From contig DAINSQ010000182.1 of NCBI GenBank assembly GCA_036741235.1, positions 1 through 9,555 of the forward strand: DNA of 9,555 nucleotides, written 5' to 3'. The notes beneath the pieces were generated by a model, which saw only the letters and a list, made by a program, of their open reading frames with translations, made no database searches and was not told the DNA's origin. Shown here piece by piece: positions 1 to 7,557 of this stretch. Both the position numbers and the translations under genes were made by a program. This DNA comes from JABWBR01 sp036741235. GTDB taxonomy: Bacteria > Bacteroidota > Bacteroidia > Chitinophagales > Saprospiraceae. Each line of letters opens with the position of its first letter. Position 1 is the stretch's first letter.

Positions 1-1367
1 ATATTGGACTTCAGGCCGTTCCAAATTACGATGCCGCGCGCGCCGGGACCGTGATTTGCCACCATTGAGTTGGTCACGCTGACGTTATCTACCGGGCCGT
101 TGGCATAAAAACCGGAGGCATTAGTATTATTTTGAATGGCAACATTTGTAATAAGGAGATCATTGTTGTTTGCAGGCGCGTAGATACCTGCACTGGTGTT
201 GGCGCCAGAGCCGGAATAGTTTTGTACGGTGAGATCCTGAATAGTAACATTAGTGATATTATTGGAAAGCGCAATACCGCTTCCTGTGCCCAATAGTCCT
301 GTGCCGTCAAGTATAGTTCCTGATTTGCTCTGACCATCCAATGTCAGTGATTTATTAATAGTAATTCGCTGACCGTATGAGCCGTCCTCCATAAATACTG
401 TTTTGCCGGCGGCTGCATAATCGATAGCAGCCTGCACAGACATTTCGATAGACCCTCCTGCGGGGTTGTCGTCGACAAATTTATTTCCCGTTGCTATTTC
501 TTCGATATGGAGTAAAGAAGAGGGTACGTTATAGGGAGGATTGAGTAAAACATTGACTACTGCATAAGCGGCGGCGAGCGAAGATTGATAATACTTATCC
601 GTTGTGCCGATACCTACAAAATGAGTGGGCGCCGATACGCTGCCGCTTGTCGGTGCGATAGAGGTACCGCTAACTCCAGGGCCGCCTGTAGTTTGTTCGT
701 ATACGGTGACCGGCTCCGATATATTCACGGCGCCGGTAATCGTCACGTTGGTAGTGCCGCCGGCGCAATAAGTGCCGTCGGAAAAAATCCCTACGCCCGC
801 GCTGAAACCGCCTGTGAATGCATTGCCGCTGGTAGTAATGCCGTTTATTGTGAGGTTATCACAATCGGCTATAGATACGCCGTTGCCGTCGTTATTGGTT
901 GAGGTAATATTATTGAGCGATACATTATCCGAGCAAGTGATCGCAAAACCAGAGCTCCCGCAGTTGGTTACCGTTACGTTGGTCACCGTCAGGTTATCCG
1001 ATCCCGGTTGCGTGATAATGCCATACGTGCCGGCATTTTGGAGCGTAAAATTTTCCAGCGTTACACCCGCCGCAGCCAGGCTAAGCCCCCACGTACCGGA
1101 GGAAGAAGTAATGGTATAGCCCTGGCCGTCAATGGTAACAGCCTTATTCACCGTAATCAGGCCTTCAGTAATGTTATCGGTGAGCAAGATGTCATCGCCC
1201 GGCGATGCAGCTGCAATTGCTGCGCTAATTGTGGTATAGCAAGGTATATTGCCCCCGCAACTGCCTGCCGGGTCAACATATAAGTTGGCTGCATTAATCT
1301 GTACAACCATTCCAAGCGAAAGGATGACAATAGATAAAGGGGAATACAATTCGTAAATTTTTTTCAT
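1..1367 (-). CDS. Secreted parallel beta-helix repeat protein, partial (C-terminus off the left edge)
   Basis: An uninterrupted frame runs from ATG at 1367 to the window edge: 455 codons plus 2 bases, with no stop. The N-terminus is a Sec signal peptide: KK, then a hydrophobic stretch at about residues 9-22, with likely cleavage after the Ala of QINA (residue 26). The mature part is rich in Asn, Thr, Gly and Val, as in right-handed beta-helices. Regular 23-residue rungs begin with DN at residues 124, 147 and 170. The domain opening is present twice: residues 27-82 (YVDPAG, then AAIAAASPGDDILL, then VTIDGQ) and 294-346 (FVDDNPAG, then AAIDYAAAGKTVFM, then LTLDGQ), joined by a less repetitive linker at about 217-293. 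Such proteins are usually cell-surface or secreted and may bind or cleave polysaccharide, but no catalytic motif is visible here, so activity is unknown. A C-terminal sorting domain is possible beyond the edge. There is no clear Shine-Dalgarno sequence. The reading frame is firm; the function is not. Confidence 0.85.
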   Translation of the reverse strand, partial: MKKIYELYSPLSIVILSLGMVVQINAANLYVDPAGSCGGNIPCYTTISAAIAAASPGDDILLTDNITEGLITVNKAVTIDGQGYTITSSSGTWGLSLAAAGVTLENFTLQNAGTYGIITQPGSDNLTVTNVTVTNCGSSGFAITCSDNVSLNNITSTNNDGNGVSIADCDNLTINGITTSGNAFTGGFSAGVGIFSDGTYCAGGTTNVTITGAVNISEPVTVYEQTTGGPGVSGTSIAPTSGSVSAPTHFVGIGTTDKYYQSSLAAAYAVVNVLLNPPYNVPSSLLHIEEIATGNKFVDDNPAGGSIEMSVQAAIDYAAAGKTVFMEDGSYGQRITINKSLTLDGQSKSGTILDGTGLLGTGSGIALSNNITNVTIQDLTVQNYSGSGANTSAGIYAPANNNDLLITNVAIQNNTNASGFYANGPVDNVSVTNSMVANHGPGARGIVIWNGLKSN

Positions 1368-2018
1368 GACGATTATGTTGAGATCAGTTTATTGGTTCGA
1401 ATTCAATAAATATGCCAATACCTTACCTCGTTGACTTTTATTTATTTGAAAATAAACAAAGGCAACCAGGGACAAGCACATATCATAGCTCGATTACTCA
1501 ATCAGCAGATTGAATATCGAAATCAGAATGCGCTTTTGTAGGGATGACGGCTGAATGTGTTTTTATTTATTTGGGAATATTACCAAGACTCTGAAGCAAG
1601 CCTGCCTGCGAGTGTTCTTGTAGCAGGCGGGAGTATTTGTCTATGTTAGATGCTCTTGACTATAAAGTATTGTTCTTTGCTTTTACTCTGGCATCATAAT
1701 CAATTTCGACGACAAATTTAGAACTAATTCAGCAATTAACACCATAGTAGCACATTTTTTTTGTATTAATTTAAATGTTCTTATAATGTTGGTTATCAGT
1801 TTTTTAAATAATCGTCATATTATAGCCGTCGTATTTATGGGAATGTTATTCCATGCTCAATTTGTCCTTTTATATTAAACGCAACAAAAAGAAATTGAAT
1901 ATTTTAAATAATGTATATACATAGATTTGCTGATAAACTAAAAAATGACCGGTAAGCGTAACTACTACCGGTCATTTTCCAATATTGATCACCTGGCTGC
2001 AACCACCGGGTGATTATA
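1368..2018. other. AT-rich intergenic spacer, about 650 bases
   Basis: The spacer lies between the GH97 stop and the beta-helix start, both on the minus strand. I see no supportable gene: open frames are tiny (for example 18 codons from ATG at 1642) and no tRNA-like fold is apparent. It contains the operon terminator at 1942-1978 and a 9-pair hairpin with one G-U pair at 1601-1609/1623-1631 without a T tract. It is markedly AT-rich between about 1690 and 1930. The promoter of the beta-helix gene must lie in its left part. I could not find a convincing Bacteroidota TTTG/TAnnTTTG pair. Confidence 0.6.
1942..1978 (-). terminator. Rho-independent-type terminator of the ligase/GH97 operon
   Basis: A perfect 13-base inverted repeat (1942-1954 and 1966-1978, core ATGACCGGTA) encloses an 11-base loop. 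Read on the minus strand, it begins about 40 bases after the GH97 stop and the hairpin runs into TTTTTTAG, the expected T tract. On the plus strand the tail is much weaker (TTTTCC), so it mainly serves minus-strand transcription. Confidence 0.85.
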
Positions 2019-4091
2019 TTAACGCTTGACAAAACGCACTGCTACTCCGCCGCCTGGCGCCAGTTTCAAGGGCAGGGTCGTGCCGGCGTTCACTTCCTGC
2101 GAGCTGATAGCTACCGCTGTCGGATTGTTATTCCAATGGGCGTCGGGGGCGTCGGCGTATAATTGCGCCGTATAGTTAACACCCGGGCTGAGGAAGTCCA
2201 GTTTGACCTGGAATTCGCGCGGATTTTCGTCGGTGATGCTGCCCAGGTACCAATCGTTGCTGCCTTTGGCTTTACGGGCGTAGGTGACATAATCGCCCAC
2301 TTCGGCGTTGATGACGCGGGTTTCGTCCCAGTCGACGGCTACATCTCGGATGAATTGCAGCGCCGGGTTATTGCCGTAGTGTTCGGGCAGGTCGGCTACC
2401 ATTTGCACCGGGCTGTAGAGCGTTACGTACAGCGCCAATTGTTTAGCCAGGGTAGTATTGACCTGGTTTTTGTCTTTGTATTTGTCGAATTTGATCTCAA
2501 AAATACCGGGCGTATAATCCAGCCCGCTGCCGAGCCCCATCGTGAACGGCAGAATGGCGAGGTGTTCCGGCGGGTTCATGTCGGTACTCCAGGCTTCGAA
2601 TTCCTGGCCGCGGAAAGTTTCCCTCGACCAGAAGTTGGGCCAGGTGCGCTGCAGGCCGGTGCCTTTGATCGTTTCGTGGCCGTCGATGCAAATCTGGAAT
2701 TCTGCGGCTTTTTCGGTCACTTTCTGGAAGTGGTTGATCATCCATTGGCCCTGGTGATACTCGTTTTTGGGAATAATTCTGCCCACATAACCCGTTTTGA
2801 TGGCATGTACGCCCAGTCGGCGGCAAAGGGCATAGGCGGTGTCCAATTGTTGTTCGTAAGTACGCGGCGCTGAAGAAGTTTCGTGGTGAATGATCAGTGC
2901 GACGCCTTTTTCTTTGCCGTAGCGCACTACTTCATCAATATCGTAATCGGGGTAAGGGGTCACGAAGTCAAAAACGCCCTCGCGATCTTCGAAGCCGATC
3001 CAGCGTTCCCAGCCGGTATTCCAGCCTTCTACAAGCATAGCGGGGATGTTGTTGGCGGCAGCGAAATCGATGAGGCGTTTGGCGTTGGCGGTCGTAGCGC
3101 CGTGTCTGCCGCTGGCCATATCCCAGCTATTTTTGTTAAGGTGCATTTCCCACCAAATGCCGACGTATTTGACGGGTTTGATCCAGCTCACGTCTTCCAG
3201 TTTGTTGGGTTCGTTGAGGTTGAGGATGATCCTGGAGTTGAGCAGGTCGGCGGCGGTTTCGCCGATGATGACGGTTCGCCAGGGGGTATGGAAGGGGGCT
3301 TTGAGTTTGGCCTTGGATTCGTCGGGCGAACCTACGAGTTCGCTGACCCACTTCAAGCCGTCTTTGTCAACTTTGAGCGTCATGGAGGAGTAGTTGATCA
3401 AAGCGGCTTCGTGGAATACGAGGTGCAGCCCGTCGGCGGTTTTCTGCGTGACGGGGGTATTGACGGCATTTTCGGGAATATAGGTTTGCGCCAGATCGGG
3501 GTGCTTGCTTTTAGCGGTGGCGTCGATTTCCGAAAACCTGGTCGTATTATAGAGATGTTCGTAGATATCCCAATCGCCGGGTTGCCACCAGGTGAGGTGG
3601 TCGCCGGTGAGCCGGAATTCGGTAATTTCATCCATGATCACTACGCTGTCGAGGCTTTGCTGTGCCGGTATTTCATAGCGAAAGCCGACGCCGTCGTCAT
3701 ACACCCGGAATACCAGGTTCATCAGGCGCTTGGGGGCCTGTTGTTCTTCCAGGTTGAGCGTGAGTTCCTGATAGTTATTGACAATCTCTTTTTCCTGGCC
3801 GTAGACGGGTTGCCAGGTTTCGGAGAAGCTGCGGGTCAGGCGGTTTTTCACCTGCCAGCCGCCGTGCAGGGCCGGAGCGTCGCGCAGTTCAAAACCGCCC
3901 AGCATCGAGCTGTCGACGGCGGTTTTGCCATTGTACATGATGCGGTAAACCGGTACGCCTTCGGCGTTGAGCCATACGTCTACGCTTACCTTTTTAGCGG
4001 GCGATTGCACGCTGTAAGTTTCCGGCGACGGCCGGTTGCAACCCATTGCCAATACGAGCAACAAGCTGCCGAAGAGGATTTTTTTTGTCAT
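2019..4091 (-). CDS. GH97 family alpha-glucoside hydrolase, SusB-like lipoprotein
   Basis: This 690-residue protein is close to SusB in length. It has a lipoprotein signal peptide with lipobox LAMGC (Cys18), so it is exported and lipid-anchored, probably facing the periplasm. The layout fits GH97: an N-terminal beta-sandwich (about 25-290), a TIM barrel (about 300-580) and a C-terminal beta domain. Acidic residues match the SusB set as I recall it: E404 in HHET, E473 in GHET, E491 in SRET and E497 in GQEFEA. The last four share one constant offset from SusB residues 439, 508, 526 and 532; E158 and E355 fit the remaining pair. In SusB these form the inverting catalytic and calcium site. The barrel has IKTGYVG, with Gly where retaining GH97 members carry a nucleophile Asp, so an inverting alpha-glucosidase-type enzyme is expected. 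The exact substrate is not shown. The ATG overlaps the upstream ligase stop by 4 bases (ATGA), which implies translational coupling. No SusC/SusD genes adjoin it. Confidence 0.93.
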   Translation of the reverse strand: MTKKILFGSLLLVLAMGCNRPSPETYSVQSPAKKVSVDVWLNAEGVPVYRIMYNGKTAVDSSMLGGFELRDAPALHGGWQVKNRLTRSFSETWQPVYGQEKEIVNNYQELTLNLEEQQAPKRLMNLVFRVYDDGVGFRYEIPAQQSLDSVVIMDEITEFRLTGDHLTWWQPGDWDIYEHLYNTTRFSEIDATAKSKHPDLAQTYIPENAVNTPVTQKTADGLHLVFHEAALINYSSMTLKVDKDGLKWVSELVGSPDESKAKLKAPFHTPWRTVIIGETAADLLNSRIILNLNEPNKLEDVSWIKPVKYVGIWWEMHLNKNSWDMASGRHGATTANAKRLIDFAAANNIPAMLVEGWNTGWERWIGFEDREGVFDFVTPYPDYDIDEVVRYGKEKGVALIIHHETSSAPRTYEQQLDTAYALCRRLGVHAIKTGYVGRIIPKNEYHQGQWMINHFQKVTEKAAEFQICIDGHETIKGTGLQRTWPNFWSRETFRGQEFEAWSTDMNPPEHLAILPFTMGLGSGLDYTPGIFEIKFDKYKDKNQVNTTLAKQLALYVTLYSPVQMVADLPEHYGNNPALQFIRDVAVDWDETRVINAEVGDYVTYARKAKGSNDWYLGSITDENPREFQVKLDFLSPGVNYTAQLYADAPDAHWNNNPTAVAISSQEVNAGTTLPLKLAPGGGVAVRFVKR

Positions 4092-6001
4092 TGTGTTGAA
4101 AAGATTTCTTTCATCAAATGGGCGGCCACGTTGACAAAATCGTATTCTGTGACCAGCCCTATCAGGTTGCCGTTGCGCATGACCGGCAGGTAGCCCAATT
4201 TGCGATCGCGCATTAAATGTAATGCTTCAACCGTACTCATTTCAGGCAAAATGAAAAATAAATCGGTATTCATGATCTCTCCTACCGATGCCCGCACGGG
4301 GTGGTTTTCCGATTGGGAGTAGAAGCGGAGCAGCATGGAGGCGGTGATAAACCCCACCAGTTGACCTTTTTCATTTTCCACGGGTAAATGCCGCACATTG
4401 CGCCAATCCATGAGGTTGGCGGCAAAGTCGACGGGATCGTTTTCGTTGACGGTAAACAGGTCGGTAGACATGATCTGCTCTACCGTCCAATACCTGTTTT
4501 TCCAACTGCCGGCTTCATCCAGCCCGGCAAGCGGCCATTGGTGTACTGGCATGGCTTGTTGTTGACGGTTAAACATGGCGGCGGTAGTAGCTACCAGCGC
4601 TTCTTCTTTTTTGCCTTCTTTGCAAAGTTGTTCCAGTGAACTGAGCTGCCACTGCGAGCCGGTGCGCCCGGTTTCAACGCGTTCCTGTATTATATCCAGG
4701 TAACGGCTGGTATCCTGTGCGGCAATATTCGCTTTTTGCAGCCCTTCCCTGGCTATGGGTATCAATTCTTTTAGCAGCAGTTCGGCCGCGGGATAACGCC
4801 TGGCCGGCGTGCCCCACCAAAGGTAAGAACCCATCCCGTGCCGCGCCGCTCTGAAAAAGTTTTCTTTGACGTTGTCAAATGCCATTTTATTTTTAATGTC
4901 TGCATAATCGTCGGGCATACCTTTCATCATGCCCAGCCAAAAGGCCGCATTGGCAACTTCGTCAATTACGGAAGGCCCCGTAGGCAATACGCGCATTTCA
5001 ATACGCAAGTGGGGTTTGCCGTCGGTGATGCCGTAGCAGGGGCGGTTCCAGCGGTAAACGGTGCCGTTGTGCACGCTGAGCGAGTACAATTTTGGCACGC
5101 CGCCTTCCGCCAAAACCTGCAGGGGGTCTTCTTCGCGGGTAGAAGCGAGCATAACCCGGTGCCGGGCGATGTCGTCTTTGAAGATGTCGAGAATGGATTG
5201 TTCTACCCACCCCGTGCCGAAACAAACCCGCGGCGATCGCTCGCGCACCATCTCCGAAGTACTTCTGGTATCTATCGATTGCTGGAATAAGGCGATGCGG
5301 GTTTCTCTCCACCCGCGCTTGCCTAGCAGCAAAGGCGAATTGGTGGAGGCAGAGAGCAACGGCCCCGTAACGGCCATCGACCAGTTGTAATATTGTGAGA
5401 AAAGCGGAGCGGGAATTTGCAAATGTACCTGAAAACTGGTGTTGCTGGCCTCGAATAAGGCCAAACCGTCGTTGATCACGACTTCATCGGGGCCGTCAAT
5501 GCGAAATTCAAATAATCCGCGGTGCAATTCGTGCAATAATTCCATCAAAGCCCTGTAACGGGGCAAGGGAGTGAGGTTGTCGTAGTTGATGTCGCCATAC
5601 CGAATGGTGGGCAATATACCGCATAACAGCGCATGGGCGCCCACCTGGTTTGCCGCTTCGTCGGCCCGGCGCAAATAGTTGCTTAAAGTTGATTCCAGCT
5701 CAGACAAACACCGGCCCTTAAACAATACGGGATCCAAATTGATCTCCATATTGAACCGGGCCAGTTCGGTGGTAAAATGCTCGTCGTTGATGCGCTCCAG
5801 CACCTCCATCAGCACAGGCGCCGGCCTCCAGTGAGCGTCAACAAAACAAAATTCCTGCTCGGCGCCGATGCGCTGTACGTCGTTTTCAAATAAATCGTTG
5901 TCTAACATCAACTGTAGTGCCTTCAGGTCGCGCAACAGATTTTTGAGATGGCGATGGCGCGATGCGGCGTCTTTTACCAGGGTTACTTTTTCAGCTCCCA
6001 T
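4088..6001 (-). CDS. GCS2-type carboxylate-amine ligase fused to two CBS domains
   Basis: This is a 637-residue protein without a signal peptide or membrane segment, so it is cytoplasmic. Residues about 40-400 resemble glutamate-cysteine ligase family 2 (GCS2/YbdK-like), which activates a carboxylate with ATP and joins it to an amine. Visible family features are GAEQEF (E48, E50), FNMEINLDP (E86, N88), the strand FQVHLQIP (190-197) and HLRIEMRVLPTGPS (E335, R337), as expected for metal/ATP and glutamate binding. Residues about 400-500 are a helical linker. Two CBS domains follow (about 505-560 and 570-632), each with the typical opening (VEQIMSTDLFTV and VGEIMNTDLFFI). CBS pairs commonly bind adenine nucleotides or SAM, so allosteric control by energy state is plausible but inferred. 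Substrates are unknown: gamma-glutamylcysteine synthesis is possible but unproven. It is the first gene of a two-gene operon, and its TGA overlaps the GH97 ATG. A divergent spacer lies upstream. Confidence 0.85.
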   Translation of the reverse strand: MGAEKVTLVKDAASRHRHLKNLLRDLKALQLMLDNDLFENDVQRIGAEQEFCFVDAHWRPAPVLMEVLERINDEHFTTELARFNMEINLDPVLFKGRCLSELESTLSNYLRRADEAANQVGAHALLCGILPTIRYGDINYDNLTPLPRYRALMELLHELHRGLFEFRIDGPDEVVINDGLALFEASNTSFQVHLQIPAPLFSQYYNWSMAVTGPLLSASTNSPLLLGKRGWRETRIALFQQSIDTRSTSEMVRERSPRVCFGTGWVEQSILDIFKDDIARHRVMLASTREEDPLQVLAEGGVPKLYSLSVHNGTVYRWNRPCYGITDGKPHLRIEMRVLPTGPSVIDEVANAAFWLGMMKGMPDDYADIKNKMAFDNVKENFFRAARHGMGSYLWWGTPARRYPAAELLLKELIPIAREGLQKANIAAQDTSRYLDIIQERVETGRTGSQWQLSSLEQLCKEGKKEEALVATTAAMFNRQQQAMPVHQWPLAGLDEAGSWKNRYWTVEQIMSTDLFTVNENDPVDFAANLMDWRNVRHLPVENEKGQLVGFITASMLLRFYSQSENHPVRASVGEIMNTDLFFILPEMSTVEALHLMRDRKLGYLPVMRNGNLIGLVTEYDFVNVAAHLMKEIFSTQ

Positions 6002-6206
6002 TGAATGATGAGTTTACGGTGTCATGTCTAATTCGTTTTGAGTGGATAGGGATTAATAAACAAAGTTGTGCTAATCAAAGAAATAGGGCTGTGAGTTTTG
6101 TCACCGTTTATTATGAACTTGCTCAGTAATTGGTATTTTTTTTAACCTATTCTTAACAAGCAAAAAAACGATTGCGATGTTATTACTAAAACCTAAAGTT
6201 GTGCGT
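6002..6206. promoter_or_regulatory. Divergent intergenic region between the ligase operon and the TlpA gene
   Basis: The spacer is AT-rich and lies between oppositely oriented start codons, so it should hold promoters for both directions. TTG- and TTTG-like words and A/T runs are present, for example the run of eight T at about 6136-6143. I could not place a convincing -33/-7 pair in either direction. No operator palindrome or riboswitch fold was recognised. The assignment rests on gene geometry only. Confidence 0.4.
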
Positions 6207-6746
6207 ATGAAAAAATGGCTGTTGTGTACCCTGGCCGGACTCAGCTGGGCATTGGTCGCTTGTCAGTCTTCGCCAGAGGCGGAGAGGCCGTCGCCTGCTG
6301 CCGTTTCCCCAGCCAACGACTCCCTGCCTTTTGTTGTGTACGACGATTTTTCAAAACTCGAACACGTTTTTAACTATAGGAACGATACTACCTACATTGT
6401 CAATTTCTGGGCTACCTGGTGCAAACCTTGTATGGAAGAAATGCCCTATTTCGAACAACTTATCCAAGGCCTGGAAGGCCAAAAGAAACGGGTAATACTC
6501 ATTAGCCTCGATTTTAAAAAAGATATCCCCACCAAACTGAAACGCTATGTAGAACAACGAGGCCTCGAAAAGGAGGTGATTGTCCTTACCGACCACCGCT
6601 ATGATACCTGGATTGATAGGGTCGACCCCTCATGGGGCGGCGCTATCCCGGTTACGCTTATTTATAATGCAAAAAACCGCAAGTTCGTCGACCAACAGTT
6701 TTCCAGCTACGAGGAACTGGAAGCGCTGGTGAAGGCGGTTGAGTGA
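6207..6746 (+). CDS. TlpA-like thioredoxin-fold lipoprotein
   Basis: From the chosen ATG the protein has 179 residues. It starts MKKWLLCTLAG and has a lipobox ending ALVAC (Cys19), so it is an exported lipoprotein. A Ser/Pro/Glu-rich linker follows (about 20-39), then a thioredoxin domain. The active site is NFWATWCKPCMEEMP with Cys72 and Cys75, and the cis-proline is Pro148 in GAIPVTLIY. These features fit TlpA/ResA-type disulfide reductases that reduce envelope proteins such as apocytochromes, but the partner is not shown. An in-frame ATG at 6177 would add ten residues (MLLLKPKVVR) before the KK motif. I prefer 6207 because it gives a normal signal peptide; neither start has a clear Shine-Dalgarno sequence. 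The next gene encodes a second exported thioredoxin-fold protein on the same strand, so a shared redox role is likely. A heptad repeat array begins two bases after the stop. Confidence 0.88.
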   Translation: MKKWLLCTLAGLSWALVACQSSPEAERPSPAAVSPANDSLPFVVYDDFSKLEHVFNYRNDTTYIVNFWATWCKPCMEEMPYFEQLIQGLEGQKKRVILISLDFKKDIPTKLKRYVEQRGLEKEVIVLTDHRYDTWIDRVDPSWGGAIPVTLIYNAKNRKFVDQQFSSYEELEALVKAVE

Positions 6747-6747
6747 G

Positions 6748-6889
6748 GTTCTCAGTTATCGGTTCTGAGTTGTCGGTTGTCGGTTTCTTTGCCAGTCTAT
6801 TTTTAACCGACAACCTACAACTTAGAACCTACAACGGACAACAGAGAACCCACAACCCACAAACCGACAACTGACAACTGACAACTTTC
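6748..6889. repeat. Degenerate heptanucleotide tandem array in two opposed arms
   Basis: The left arm (6748-6789) is six 7-base units of the type GTTGTCG. After a 15-base gap, the right arm (6805-6889) is twelve units of its reverse complement, roughly AACCGAC, AACCTAC, AACCCAC or AACTGAC, in unbroken phase except for one extra A at 6861. AAC opens every unit of the right arm. Because the period is 7, all frames across it read as seven-residue SVVG-like repeats, which are not real protein. The array fills nearly all of the space between the TlpA gene and the PRX-like gene. Its last unit ends 28 bases before the ATG at 6918. Confidence 0.85.
6762..6828. repeat. Imperfect inverted repeat (potential RNA hairpin) inside the heptad array
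   Basis: Bases 6762-6785 can pair with 6805-6828 at 22 of 24 positions. One of the two differences is a G-U wobble in the plus-strand RNA. The loop is 19 bases. No T tract follows the right arm, so it does not look like an ordinary intrinsic terminator. A processing, stabilising or attenuating role between the two genes is possible but untested. Confidence 0.7.
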
Positions 6890-6917
6890 TCTCACAATCA
6901 TAAAAACCTGACAAATC

Positions 6918-7550
6918 ATGCTGAATTTACGCAAAATCACCCTGCTGACAGCCGGCCTGCTGGTGCTGGCAGCTGCAACTATGGCTTTTCGCAGTGTGGG
7001 CGGGCTCAAAGTAGGCGACAAGGCGCCCGACTTCGAGCTCAAAAACGTTGATGGCAAAATGTATTCACTGAAAGATGTGAAGGACGCCAACGGCAAAAAG
7101 GCCAAGGGCTATGTCGTCATTTTCACCTGCAATACCTGCCCCTATGCCGTGATGTACGAAGACCGCATTATCGACCTGCATCGCCAACTGTCGCAGAAAG
7201 GTTACCCGGTTGTGGCTATTCAGCCCAACGACCCCGCCGTGCAACCCGGCGATAGCTTCGCTAAAATGCAGGAGCGCGCCAAAGAGAAAAAGTTCGATTT
7301 CCTGTACCTGTTTGACGACGGCCAGAAGGTGTATCCACAATACGGCGCCGCCCGTACGCCCGAGGTTTATCTGCTCGACAAGGATCTGACGGTGCGCTAC
7401 CACGGCGCTATTGACGATAACGCCCAGGATCCCGCCGCCGTGCAGAAAAACTACGTTAGAGAGGCCGTCGCCGCCCTGGAAAGAGGCGAGGAGCCCAACC
7501 CTGCCGATGTAAAGGCCATCGGCTGCTCGATTAAATTTAAAAAGGGATAA
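6918..7550 (+). CDS. Exported PRX_like1-type thioredoxin-family protein
   Basis: A 210-residue protein with an N-terminal signal peptide or anchor (RK followed by hydrophobic residues at about 8-23), so it is probably periplasmic. The body is an AhpC/TSA-like thioredoxin fold. It begins VGDKAPDFELKNVDGK and carries the redox site FTCNTCPYA (Cys71, Cys74) at the place where PRX_like1 proteins have CNxCPY. The cis-proline is Pro148 in ARTPEVYLLD. The C-terminus ends AIGCSIKFKKG with a third cysteine, Cys203, which as I recall is typical of this group. It is therefore a thiol-disulfide exchange protein or atypical peroxiredoxin; its substrate is unknown. It lies downstream of the TlpA-like gene on the same strand and may be co-transcribed, although a heptad array separates them and could hold its own promoter. 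Its stop is 7 bases from the stop of the convergent helicase gene. Confidence 0.9.
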   Translation: MLNLRKITLLTAGLLVLAAATMAFRSVGGLKVGDKAPDFELKNVDGKMYSLKDVKDANGKKAKGYVVIFTCNTCPYAVMYEDRIIDLHRQLSQKGYPVVAIQPNDPAVQPGDSFAKMQERAKEKKFDFLYLFDDGQKVYPQYGAARTPEVYLLDKDLTVRYHGAIDDNAQDPAAVQKNYVREAVAALERGEEPNPADVKAIGCSIKFKKG

Positions 7551-7557
7551 TCCCCCT

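Noticed and set aside
585..1283. Plus-strand frames of 91-115 codons at the left end
   Set aside because: They lie antisense to the continuous beta-helix frame, which has a signal peptide and regular rungs.
1836..1855. Short inverted repeat around GGAATGTTATTCC as an operator
   Set aside because: It has few paired bases in AT-rich DNA and lies about 480 bases from the nearest downstream start, so chance occurrence is likely.
2163..4193. Long plus-strand open frames of 236 and 436 codons opposite the GH97 gene
   Set aside because: They are antisense shadows. Their translations lack family features, while the minus strand encodes an intact GH97 with signal peptide and catalytic residues.
6748..6889. 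CRISPR-like array
   Set aside because: The period is 7 bases, with no spacers and no long conserved repeat.
6815..7105. Minus-strand 96-codon frame with SVVG-like seven-residue repeats
   Set aside because: It overlaps the PRX-like gene, and the protein repeats arise mechanically from the 7-base DNA repeat.
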